Shown here piece by piece: positions 31,399 through 37,823 of a stretch of DNA of 37,823 bases. Numbering within the stretch: the first letter of the stretch is position 1; each line of letters starts with the position of its first letter. The translations under genes were made by a program, and so were the position numbers. The notes beneath the pieces are model-generated. The model searched no databases, was not told where the DNA came from, and worked only from the letters and a program-made list of their open reading frames with translations. Origin of the DNA: DATFRX01 sp035630615 (GTDB lineage Bacteria > Actinomycetota > Actinomycetes > Propionibacteriales > Nocardioidaceae). The stretch lies in NCBI GenBank assembly GCA_035630615.1, contig DASQKI010000116.1:1-37823 (forward strand), given 5' to 3'.

Positions 31399-32610
31399 TC
31401 ACGCATGGGCACGTGCCGTCGCCGCCAGTTCGGAGGAGATCCGTCGCGGCTCGCCCTCGAGGTAGGTCGCGAGCGCCTCCCAGCCGTCCGCGATCTCGTG
31501 CCCGGTGAGGTGCTCACGCACGACCGCCATGGCCGCCTCCGACGGGAGGATCCGCTCGACGGCCCCGACCGCCTCCCGCATCGCGGCGGGGCTGTCTGGC
31601 AGCTCGGGGAGCGCGGCCTCGAGCACCTGCACCCAGCCGACGAGCTCGGCGTCGAGGCCGCTCGCTGCCAGCTCGACATACCGCTGATCCGGCGGCGGCT
31701 CCCAATCGACGTCGGGGAGCTCTCCAACGGCTACATCCGCGATGATCGGAGTGCGCAATCCCGCCCCAGGCATCCGCGGCAGTCGACCCTGGTCGATCGC
31801 TCGCGTCAGCAGGTGCGCCCACGGCAATGGGTCACCGCTATGCGCCGAGCAAGCGGTAGCGATGTCGACGGCAGTCTGCTCATCGAGCGGAAGCGGTAGA
31901 CACTCGAAGAACGAAAGCTCGCCGCCCGCGGGAACCAGCCGACCCAGCACATAGGCCCCCGCTGGATCGACCGATCCGTCGCTGAGGTCGACGACGTCGT
32001 AGCCGAATCCGGTGGTGAGCTCGGTGGCCGTTAGGCAGTCGCCGTCGGTGGGACCCAGCAGATGGGCCTGGAGGGGCATCCGTGTCCAAGAGCGCACGCT
32101 GCCGCCGCGGTCGACCAGCTGCTTGTCGGCGACCTGGTCGAGGAAGTCGTCGAGTGCCCGGTAGCCATAGAGCGCGACCTCGCGGGTGACCCAGTCGTCG
32201 GCGAGGGCCTGAGCGTACGCGGGCGGCAGATCTGCCACGGCGAGGTCAGCCCGACACCAATACGTCCCTTGCAGACTCAGATAGAGGGAGCGCTCGTATC
32301 GTTCGTCGCCAGTCAGCCGCAGCCACCGCAGCGCCTGCCTCGTCAGCCAGCGAGCGATCAGCCATCGCGGCGCATGGTCGCCGACTCGAACGAGCGTGCC
32401 CAGGTCTTGGCGATGCAGGTGATCATCGTCGACATCGCCATCGGACAGCAGCTCGAGTGCGGTCGCGGCGTCACCGTGCGCCTCGGCGCGAACGGCGCGC
32501 CACACGCGCGGGTCGACATCGGGCGGCCGGACCCGACCCTCGGCTTTGGCCTTGACCCGAAGGTGGTCGTGGGGACGACGGACACGGCGGTTGGTGCGAG
32601 ATTTCGGCAT
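31399..32610 (-). CDS. Conserved hypothetical protein
   Basis: This 403-residue soluble protein has a basic N-terminus (PKSRTNRRVRRPHDHLRVK) and a helical mid-region with ALRWLRLTGDERYERSLYLS and TREVALYGYRALDDFLDQVA. The C-terminal half has GGELSFFECLPLPLDEQTAV and several helices. It resembles SEC-C-adjacent or TPR-like actinobacterial hypotheticals, but I do not recognise a named family. The start is ATG 32610, with ATG 32616 in frame just upstream; neither has a strong ribosome site. It diverges from the Mug-like gene across a promoter with paired DnaA-like boxes. Confidence 0.75.
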   Translation of the reverse strand: MPKSRTNRRVRRPHDHLRVKAKAEGRVRPPDVDPRVWRAVRAEAHGDAATALELLSDGDVDDDHLHRQDLGTLVRVGDHAPRWLIARWLTRQALRWLRLTGDERYERSLYLSLQGTYWCRADLAVADLPPAYAQALADDWVTREVALYGYRALDDFLDQVADKQLVDRGGSVRSWTRMPLQAHLLGPTDGDCLTATELTTGFGYDVVDLSDGSVDPAGAYVLGRLVPAGGELSFFECLPLPLDEQTAVDIATACSAHSGDPLPWAHLLTRAIDQGRLPRMPGAGLRTPIIADVAVGELPDVDWEPPPDQRYVELAASGLDAELVGWVQVLEAALPELPDSPAAMREAVGAVERILPSEAAMAVVREHLTGHEIADGWEALATYLEGEPRRISSELAATARAHA

Positions 32611-32662
32611 GCCCATCAGCCTGGCGAGCGGCCAAGCGGTGCGACATCCGTCTGTTCGGATC

Positions 32663-32698
32663 TGTGGATAACGGGCGGACGTGAGAGGCTGTGGATCC
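32663..32698 (+). promoter_or_regulatory. Paired DnaA-box-like sites, second pair
   Basis: TGTGGATAA (32663-32671) and TGTGGATCC (32690-32698) are 27 bases apart, exactly as at 31353/31380, and both pairs begin GATCTGTGGATAA. The second box abuts the GTG start of the Mug-like gene. The pair lies in the divergent promoter region, so DnaA or another protein could regulate both genes. Confidence 0.45.
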
Positions 32699-33265
32699 GT
32701 GGCCCGATTCACCCGCGCCGAGCTCGAGTCCTTTCGCGGCGCCGCCGTCCCGGACCTGCTCGGCCCCGACCCGCGGCTGCTCTTCGTCGGCATCAACCCG
32801 GGACTCTGGACGGCCGCGACCCAAACGCATTTCGCGCACCCGGTCAACCGGTTCTATCCGGCGCTGCTCCGGGCCGGGATTATCGACCGTCGCATCGACC
32901 CGTCGGCCGGGATGACCGACGACGATCGTGCCTATCTCCTGGCCCGGGGCATCGGGATCACCAACCTCGTCGAGCATGCGACCGCGCGCGCGTCCGAGCT
33001 GTCCAACGCCGACATCCGGGCCGGAGCGACGCGACTCGAGGCGCTGGTGGCGCGAGTACGGCCGCGCGTCATCGCCGTCGCGGGCGTGACGGCGTACCGC
33101 GTCGCCTTCGCCCGCCCGAAGGCCACGCTCGGTCGCCAACCCGACTCGCTCGCCGACACCGAGCTGTGGGCCGTACCCAACCCGAGCGGGCTCAACGCCC
33201 ACGAGACGGTCGACTCGCTCGCACTCGCCTACGCCGAACCAGCCCGTGCCGCCGGCATTCTCTGA
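32699..33265 (+). CDS. mug: G/U mismatch-specific uracil-DNA glycosylase (Mug/TDG-like)
   Basis: This 188-residue glycosylase of the uracil-DNA glycosylase superfamily removes uracil or thymine opposite guanine. Motif 1 is FVGINPGLWTA with the Mug-type Asn (GINPG at 31-35). Motif 2 near the C-terminus is NPSGLNAH, which wedges into the DNA. The middle has the alpha/beta core with IAVAGVTAYRVAF. The GTG at 32699 is chosen because the family starts close to FTRAELESF. GAGAGG lies about 12 bases upstream, a rather long spacing. It diverges from the hypothetical gene. Confidence 0.92.
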   Translation: MARFTRAELESFRGAAVPDLLGPDPRLLFVGINPGLWTAATQTHFAHPVNRFYPALLRAGIIDRRIDPSAGMTDDDRAYLLARGIGITNLVEHATARASELSNADIRAGATRLEALVARVRPRVIAVAGVTAYRVAFARPKATLGRQPDSLADTELWAVPNPSGLNAHETVDSLALAYAEPARAAGIL

Positions 33266-33383
33266 CGCAGCCCGCTCGGCCTTCGCGGGACATTCACTGT
33301 CGCGGTGCCGGCCCGTTACGACCCAGTCGTCCGGGATCGCGACGCTCATCGCGTAGGTGAGCCCCACGACGAAGGAGCGATCG

Positions 33384-33622
33384 ATGGCTGACGCCAAGAA
33401 CACCGCCGCCCGGCCCACCCCGAAGACGCCGTGGCCGAACTCATGAAGGGCTACGTCAAGACCGTGACGGCCGTGCTGCCGAATGCGGCGATCCGTCCGA
33501 CCCAAGCCGTCGACGCGGTGTTCGACCTCGCCGAGCAGCTGCTCACGCTGACGCGGCAGACGGTCCGCGAGGCGGTGGCGCTGATGGAAACCGGCCCCGA
33601 CGAGCTGGACAAGGCCGCCTGA
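33384..33622 (+). pseudogene. Small helical protein gene with an apparent -1 bp frameshift
   Basis: AAGGAG seven bases upstream marks ATG 33384 as the start. That frame reads MADAKNTAARPTPKTPWPNS and stops at 33444-33446. The next frame, starting upstream at EDAVAELMKGYVKT, carries the bulk of the protein to the stop at 33622, with amphipathic helices (QAVDAVFDLAEQLLTLTRQT). Adding one C to the CCCC run at about 33418-33421 joins the two into one reading of about 79 residues (TAARPTPEDAVAELMKG). An alternative is ATG 33443, whose ATGA overlaps the first stop and would give a 59-residue coupled protein. I do not recognise the family. A sequencing error in the C-run cannot be excluded. Confidence 0.6.
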
Positions 33623-33624
33623 CG

Positions 33625-34383
33625 CTACGTCGAACTCGCGACCGTCCGCCAGGCAGCACGTACGCACGACGCCGCCTCGGCCGGACCGATCGCCAGCCGG
33701 GTCTGGCCGCCGAGCTGGAGCCGCCAGTCGGACTCGCTGGGCGCGTCGTCGAACAGCCAGCCGGCCGGCGGCGACCCGGTCGGGCCGTGCTTGACGTAGA
33801 GGTCTCGCGCCACCGCGTCGATCGCACCGCGCTCGGCCAGCGCCCACAGGTCGTAGAGGTCGCGGGGCAGCTGTCGATCCGCCCACGCGACGGTCTTCCA
33901 CGCGACGAAGGCCGGCAGGGTCGGCACTCGCAGCCGGGCCGGAGGCGCGTCGGCATAGCGGTGCTCGAGATCGCGCAACTCGGTTGGCCACGGCTCGTAG
34001 CCCGTCCCGCTGAGAAGCTGGATCCGTACGGTGAGCCCGTCGGGCGACACCAGGACGGCCGGCTCGGCGCCGCGTACCTGGGTCAGCGGCGGCTCCCACC
34101 GCAGCTGGCCGTATTCGCGGCGGACGGCGGCGGCGAGGCGGCGCTCCAGCAGCTCAGCGACGTCGGACCGACGCGAGATCGCGATCAGGTCGAGGTCTTC
34201 GCTCAGCCTGACATCGGTGAGGTGGGTGCGACCCAAGGCTGTGCCGCCGAAGAAGATCACGCGTTCTGCGGCATGCCGCGATAGCGCCGCCAACAGGTGC
34301 GACAGCAGGTGGTCGCGCCGCACCTGGAGATCGTCGACGCCGAACCGCTCTCGGACCTGCGCCGCCTCTGCGGGGTCGAGCAT
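33625..34383 (-). CDS. abiEii: AbiEii-type nucleotidyltransferase toxin
   Basis: This 252-residue protein of the AbiEii/AbiGii family (DNA polymerase beta-like nucleotidyltransferases) is the toxin of type IV toxin-antitoxin systems active in phage abortive infection. The motifs are FFGGTALGR (46-48 GGT), LSEDLDLI with S61, D63 and D65, and the later AWKTVAWADRQLPRDLYDLW, which carries the conserved Lys and Asp of motifs III and IV. The enzyme is thus predicted to be active. Its start lies two bases after the AbiEi-like stop, the usual antitoxin-first order. The length is slightly below that of many relatives. Confidence 0.88.
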   Translation of the reverse strand: MLDPAEAAQVRERFGVDDLQVRRDHLLSHLLAALSRHAAERVIFFGGTALGRTHLTDVRLSEDLDLIAISRRSDVAELLERRLAAAVRREYGQLRWEPPLTQVRGAEPAVLVSPDGLTVRIQLLSGTGYEPWPTELRDLEHRYADAPPARLRVPTLPAFVAWKTVAWADRQLPRDLYDLWALAERGAIDAVARDLYVKHGPTGSPPAGWLFDDAPSESDWRLQLGGQTRLAIGPAEAASCVRAAWRTVASST

Positions 34384-34385
34384 GC

Positions 34386-35036
34386 TCAGGCGATCCCGTC
34401 GCGAGCTCGACGCAGCGCGGCTCGCAACCGTTGCGCGCCTGCAAGCTCATCCAGTCGCTCGCCGTCGCAACGCGGCAGCAGGGCGCGAATCGCCGGATGG
34501 ACCTCGTCCGGCAGGCCGCCAAGCTCGGGCCGATGAGCGAGGTCGAGCACGGTCTGCTCCACGCCGGTGACGAGCGCTGGACCGAGATCGGTCGGCAGCC
34601 GCTCGGCGTCGATCGCGTCGGTGTCGCGGCGTACGAAGATCACCCGTGCGTCGCGATCGGCCAGCTCGACCGCTCCCCGCTGTCGCGGCACGGCGACAAC
34701 GGCGACTCCGACGGCCCGCGGGATCGCGCCGTGCATCCGGGCCGCGCTGAGCCCCATGAGCACCGCTCGCTCCGGCCCGGCGGCGGCAGCGCCGATGCCA
34801 ACGGCGGCGGCCTCGAGGGTCGGCCGCCAGTCGTCGCCGATCCGATCGCGCGGCACGATGGCGTAGTAGCCGTTGGCCAGCCGATGCAGCAGGCCACGTC
34901 GTACCAGCCTCTGAAACTCCGGTCGCGGCTGGGCATAGATGTCGGCCGCGTCGGCCGGCCGCACCACGGCGATGGTTCGACGCGCGAGTCGCGACGGCAG
35001 GCCAGCGGTGGTGCCGCGATCAGCCAGCGTGGGCAT
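34386..35036 (-). CDS. abiEi: AbiEi-like antitoxin with N-terminal winged helix
   Basis: This 216-residue protein has an N-terminal winged-helix domain (about 15-60, with FQRLVRRGLLHRLANGYYAI), which in AbiEi binds DNA and represses the operon, followed by the antitoxin domain (about 70-190). That part includes AVLMGLSAARMHGAIPRAVG and VTGVEQTVLDLA. AGGAG lies eight bases before ATG 35036; an ATG six bases further upstream (35042) is only two bases from that site but could serve a leaderless mRNA. The operator palindrome upstream fits autoregulation. It pairs with the toxin gene two bases downstream. Confidence 0.86.
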   Translation of the reverse strand: MPTLADRGTTAGLPSRLARRTIAVVRPADAADIYAQPRPEFQRLVRRGLLHRLANGYYAIVPRDRIGDDWRPTLEAAAVGIGAAAAGPERAVLMGLSAARMHGAIPRAVGVAVVAVPRQRGAVELADRDARVIFVRRDTDAIDAERLPTDLGPALVTGVEQTVLDLAHRPELGGLPDEVHPAIRALLPRCDGERLDELAGAQRLRAALRRARDGIA

Positions 35037-35062
35037 CGGCATGACTCCTTTAGTACGAGATT

Positions 35063-35081
35063 CGTTGGCTATCGGCCAACG
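35063..35081 (-). promoter_or_regulatory. Operator palindrome of the AbiE pair
   Basis: CGTTGGC (35063-35069) and GCCAACG (35075-35081) form a perfect 7-bp inverted repeat with a 5-bp spacer, 27 bases upstream of the AbiEi start. On the minus strand TTGGCC (-35) and TACTAA (-10), spaced 18, overlap it. The surroundings are AT-rich. AbiEi proteins repress through such repeats. Confidence 0.65.
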
Positions 35082-35160
35082 TTTTCGATACTGAAGTCTA
35101 CACCTCCGTCTTGATCGGCGTGCGAACGAGCGATGCGTCGGCGTCGCTCGGATCGCTGCG

Positions 35161-35174
35161 TACGATCGTCCGTC
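35161..35174 (+). promoter_or_regulatory. -10 box before the GNAT gene
   Basis: TACGAT (35161-35166) lies eight bases before the ATG at 35175. No ribosome site is visible, so a leaderless mRNA is likely. Confidence 0.4.
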
Positions 35175-35702
35175 ATGACCCCACCGACCACCGAGATCCG
35201 CCTGATCGACCCCGACGACGCCGACGCCCTCACTGTTCATCGCGTACGTGACGCCGAGGCGTTCGTGCAGTGGGAGCCGGCTCAGCCAGACGACTTCTTC
35301 ACCCTCGAGGGTCAGCGCCGGCGGATCGACCAGCTGCTCACCGACCACAGCGACGGCAGCCGTTGGCCAGGCGCCGTGCTCGCGGATGGCGAGGTGATCG
35401 GCCAGATGACCGTGAGCACGATCATTCGAGGACCGTTTCGCAAGGGATTCCTCGGCTACTGGATCGCGACGACCCATCACGGCAAAGGGCACGCGAGCCG
35501 GGCCGTCGGGCTGGTGCTGCGTGTGATGGCCGACGATCTCGGACTGCATCGCGCCGAGGCGCACACGCAGGTGGACAACCTGCCGTCGCAGGTCGCGCTC
35601 GGCAAGAACGGGTTTCGGTCCTGGGGGATCGCCCACGACCACATCTACATGCAGGGCGCGTGGCGCGACGAGATCTTCTGGGAGCGCACCCTGGAGCGCT
35701 GA
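35175..35702 (+). CDS. GNAT-family acetyltransferase (RimJ/RimL-like)
   Basis: This 175-residue enzyme has the GNAT fold of the RimJ/RimL N-acetyltransferase group. Visible parts are the N-terminal substrate loop (VHRVRDAEAFVQWEPAQPDD), the strand IGQMTVSTI, the central FLGYWIATTHHGKGHASRA with the acetyl-CoA loop HGKGHA, and the C-terminal NGFRSWGIAHDHIYM. It transfers acetyl from CoA to an amine; the acceptor could be a ribosomal protein N-terminus, an amino acid or a drug. The ATG at 35175 is set by the promoter and the family start. A long hairpin follows. Confidence 0.9.
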   Translation: MTPPTTEIRLIDPDDADALTVHRVRDAEAFVQWEPAQPDDFFTLEGQRRRIDQLLTDHSDGSRWPGAVLADGEVIGQMTVSTIIRGPFRKGFLGYWIATTHHGKGHASRAVGLVLRVMADDLGLHRAEAHTQVDNLPSQVALGKNGFRSWGIAHDHIYMQGAWRDEIFWERTLER

Positions 35703-35711
35703 CGCCCGCCC

Positions 35712-35774
35712 CACTGGGAGGACCCATACGGCGCGCCACGCCGGGTGTGTCGCGCAAGATGGGTCCTCCCAGTG
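35712..35774. terminator. Long perfect hairpin between convergent genes
   Basis: CACTGGGAGGACCCAT (35712-35727) pairs with 35759-35774 over 16 bp without mismatch. The loop holds GGCGCGCC and GGGTGTGTCGCGCAAG. It lies between the GNAT and dehydrogenase genes and probably terminates both transcripts. The loop motif loosely resembles the GGGTGGGACGCGCAA of the 7-kb array. Confidence 0.8.
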
Positions 35775-35781
35775 TTGGGGT

Positions 35782-37823
35782 TCACCCCTGCAGTACGCGG
35801 TCGGGCCGGATCGGGAGGTGGCGCTGCCGGATGCCGGTGGCGTGCCAGACCGCGTTTGCGATCGCGGCAGCGGTGCCGACGATGCCGATCTCGCCGACCC
35901 CCTTGGCGCCGAGCGGGCCGAGGTCGTCGTCGCGCTCGTCGACCCACGACACCTCGATCGCCGGCACGTCGGCATGCGTCGCGATGTGATAGCCGGCCAG
36001 GTCGTGATTGGCATAGTCGCCGAACCGGGGGTCCATGTACGCCTCCTCGAGCAGCGCCATCGACAACCCCATCGTCATGCCGCCGATCAGCTGCGACCGG
36101 ACCGTACGAGGGTTGACCACGCGCCCGATGCCGAAGACGCCGAGCAACTGGCGTACGCGCACCTCCCCCGTGTCGAGGTCGACACCGACCTCGGCGAACT
36201 GGGCGCCAAAGGAATGCCGCGCCACCGTCGGACCCTCACGGCGCGCCCGGATGATGTCGCGGGTGCTAGCCGTGGCCGACTCCCCCGGCATCGGCGACGG
36301 ACCCAGCTGCCGGCACACGTTGACGATCGCCCACGACCACGACGCCATCCCCATCGATCCTCCAGCGATCATCGCCGGGCCGGAGTCACTGTCGCCGATG
36401 CGCACCTCGACCCGGTCCATCGGCACGCCGAGCGCGTCGGCGGCCACCTGCGTCAACGCGGTCCGCGCCCCGGTGCCGATGTCGGCCGCCGCGATCCGGA
36501 CCGTGAAGCGCCCGTCCAGCCCGACCGTCACCGACGCGGTCGTGGGCGAGGCGTTGGCCCCATACATCGCCGACGCCGTCCCGGTGCCGATCAGCCACCG
36601 TCCGTCGCGCACCGCTCCCGGACGCGGATCGCGACCCACCCAGCCGAATCGCTCGGCGCCTTCGCGAAGGCACTCGACGAGGCTGCGGCTGCTGAACGCC
36701 GCGCCGTCGCCGGGCCGGACCTCCGCGTCGTTGCGCACGCGCAGCTCGATCGGATCGACGCCGCAGGCCTCGGCGAGCTCGTCCATCGCCGACTCGAGCG
36801 CGAACGACCCCGGCGCCTCGCCAGGGGCGCGCATCCATCGCGGCGTCGGTACGTCGAGCGTCGTGACCTCGTCTTCGGTACGCAGCGTCGGCGCCGCGTA
36901 CATGACGCGCGAGTAGGCCGTCGCCATTTCGTCGTAATCCATGAGCGTCGACGTCTGTGTGTGAGCGACGTGGTCGAGCGCCAGCAGCCGACCGGAGTCG
37001 TCGGCCCCGAGCCGGACTCGCTGCGCGGTCGGCGTCCGATAGCCCACGAGGGCGAACTGCTGCTGCCGCGTGAACACCAGCCGGACCGGCCGGTCGAACG
37101 CGCGGGCCGCCATCGCGGCGAGCACGACGTTGGGCCGGGGCGTCCCCTTCGCCCCGAAGCCACCGCCCACATGCTCCGCCAGCACCCGCACCGTGTTGGG
37201 CTCGACGCCGAACAACGCTGCGAGCGTGCGCTTGACCGGTGTCGCGCCCTGGTTGGAGTCGTAGACGGTGAGCCGGTCGTCGCTCCACTGTGCGGTCGTC
37301 GCGTGCGGCTCCATCGGGTTGTTGTGCTCAGCCGGCGTGGTGTACGTCGCGTCGATCGTGACTGGCGCCGCCGCGAGCGCCTCGTCGACCTCGCCTGGGT
37401 CCGGCTCGACTTCGGGGGCGAACGCGACGTCATGCGGCTCGGCCTCGTACGTCACGTCCAGCGCGTCCGCGGCGGCTCGGGCGGCCTCGATGGAGTCGGC
37501 GACGACCAGCGCGACGACCTGACCGCGATAGTGCACCCGATCGTCTTGCAGCACGAGCAGAGTGGCGTCGTCGACCTCGTGGAGTCGCGGCGCGTTGTCG
37601 TGAGTGAGTACGCCGACTACCCCAGGCATCGCGAGGACAGCGTCGATGTCGATGTCAGCGATCGACCCACGCACGATGGTCGACTGCACGACCGCGCCGT
37701 AGGCCAGCTCGGCAAGCGGAAACTCCGCCGCATAGCGAGCCCGGCCGCTGACCTTGTCGAGCCCTTCGATCCGACGGACGTCGGAGCCGACCGCGCCGGT
37801 CGCGAGGGGGGCCGTGGCGGTCA
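35782..37823 (-). CDS. Xanthine/aldehyde dehydrogenase, molybdenum-binding subunit (5' end at window edge)
   Basis: This is the large molybdopterin-cytosine-dinucleotide subunit of the xanthine oxidase family, closest to YagR/PaoC-type periplasmic aldehyde oxidoreductases. About 679 residues are visible. It starts TATAPLATGAVGSDVRRIEG; the bases at 37822-37823 read TG on the minus strand, so the start codon (ATG or GTG) is probably cut by a single base. Domain marks are DKVSGRARYAAEFP, HVGGGFGAKG, the Mo-site loop TGARTALTQVAADALG, and the C-terminal GAKGVGEIG, whose Glu is the base catalyst. Iron-sulfur and FAD subunit genes would be expected upstream, outside the window. It converges with the GNAT gene. 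Confidence 0.93.
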   Translation of the reverse strand, partial: TATAPLATGAVGSDVRRIEGLDKVSGRARYAAEFPLAELAYGAVVQSTIVRGSIADIDIDAVLAMPGVVGVLTHDNAPRLHEVDDATLLVLQDDRVHYRGQVVALVVADSIEAARAAADALDVTYEAEPHDVAFAPEVEPDPGEVDEALAAAPVTIDATYTTPAEHNNPMEPHATTAQWSDDRLTVYDSNQGATPVKRTLAALFGVEPNTVRVLAEHVGGGFGAKGTPRPNVVLAAMAARAFDRPVRLVFTRQQQFALVGYRTPTAQRVRLGADDSGRLLALDHVAHTQTSTLMDYDEMATAYSRVMYAAPTLRTEDEVTTLDVPTPRWMRAPGEAPGSFALESAMDELAEACGVDPIELRVRNDAEVRPGDGAAFSSRSLVECLREGAERFGWVGRDPRPGAVRDGRWLIGTGTASAMYGANASPTTASVTVGLDGRFTVRIAAADIGTGARTALTQVAADALGVPMDRVEVRIGDSDSGPAMIAGGSMGMASWSWAIVNVCRQLGPSPMPGESATASTRDIIRARREGPTVARHSFGAQFAEVGVDLDTGEVRVRQLLGVFGIGRVVNPRTVRSQLIGGMTMGLSMALLEEAYMDPRFGDYANHDLAGYHIATHADVPAIEVSWVDERDDDLGPLGAKGVGEIGIVGTAAAIANAVWHATGIRQRHLPIRPDRVLQG

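Noticed and set aside
30377..32698. Chromosomal replication origin (oriC)
   Set aside because: The DnaA-like boxes are few and spread over 2.3 kb across coding genes. There is no dnaA/dnaN/gyrB neighbourhood and no AT-rich unwinding region.
33266..33352. Short minus-strand ORF beginning MSVAIPDDWVVTGRHRDSEC
   Set aside because: The peptide and codons look fairly natural, but it runs straight into shadow of the Mug-like gene, has no ribosome site, and its opposite strand is the promoter region of the gene at 33384.
1..37823. tRNA or rRNA genes
   Set aside because: I saw no cloverleaf with a GGTTCRA-type T-loop and CCA-side stem, and no rRNA-like conserved blocks on either strand. A dedicated scan could still find one I missed.

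Overview
The window is chromosomal DNA of a high-GC Gram-positive bacterium (Actinomycetota). Codons end mostly in G or C, and GTG and TTG starts occur. Haem is made by the coproporphyrin-dependent route (hemE, hemY, hemQ), iron and copper regulator sites are of the IdeR/DtxR and CsoR type, and many starts sit 6-8 bases after a TANNNT box, as in leaderless actinobacterial mRNAs. The order hemE / DUF3000 / rnd and hemY-hemQ-msrB, together with DUF2695 and DUF6636 proteins, suggests the Nocardioidaceae or a relative. That family assignment is an inference.

Layout. 0-3.2 kb: a frameshifted small gene, a tyrosine recombinase, a LigD-type polymerase, a 3' stump of a lost nuclease gene, and msrB. 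3.2-9 kb: a DUF4396 membrane protein under a CsoR-like operator, then hemQ-hemY and hemE on the minus strand. The haem genes are split by a plus-strand formylglycine-generating enzyme gene and a 0.7-kb palindromic tandem-repeat array. 9-14 kb: DUF3000-rnd, an IdeR-controlled FTR1 iron permease, two small proteins and a DUF2157 membrane protein. 14-17.3 kb: three exported proteins in a row (S1 protease, GHL10 glycosidase-like, CHAP-like), probably acting on the cell wall or outside the cell. 17.4-24.5 kb: a DHA2 drug exporter divergent from its likely MmyB-type regulator, an SDR-queA-like pair, an orphan membrane protein, a deleted and frameshifted DUF6454 pseudogene and a CHAD protein. 24.6-28.8 kb: a DesK/DesR-like two-component system followed by SHOCT-ABC ATPase-ABC permease, with a 20-bp palindrome in the promoter between them. 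28.8-35 kb: a DUF6636 lipoprotein, a MauE/DoxX-like membrane protein preceded by a tiny Cys-containing ORF, several small proteins, a Mug-type glycosylase, a frameshifted helical protein and an AbiEi/AbiEii (type IV) toxin-antitoxin pair with an operator palindrome. Right edge: a GNAT acetyltransferase and a xanthine/aldehyde dehydrogenase large subunit cut at about its start codon.

The most unusual feature is the set of large intergenic palindromes. One family (three copies at 3.2, 26.5 and 28.8 kb) keeps the same single mismatch in the stem, as REP elements do. A second type is the 6986-7659 array of 32-bp units: about 4.6 copies on the left face about 10.6 copies on the right in mirrored variant order, as though one long hairpin had grown inward. 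The hairpin at 17318-17389 shares its end motifs. Most of these elements lie between convergent genes and probably end transcription from both sides.
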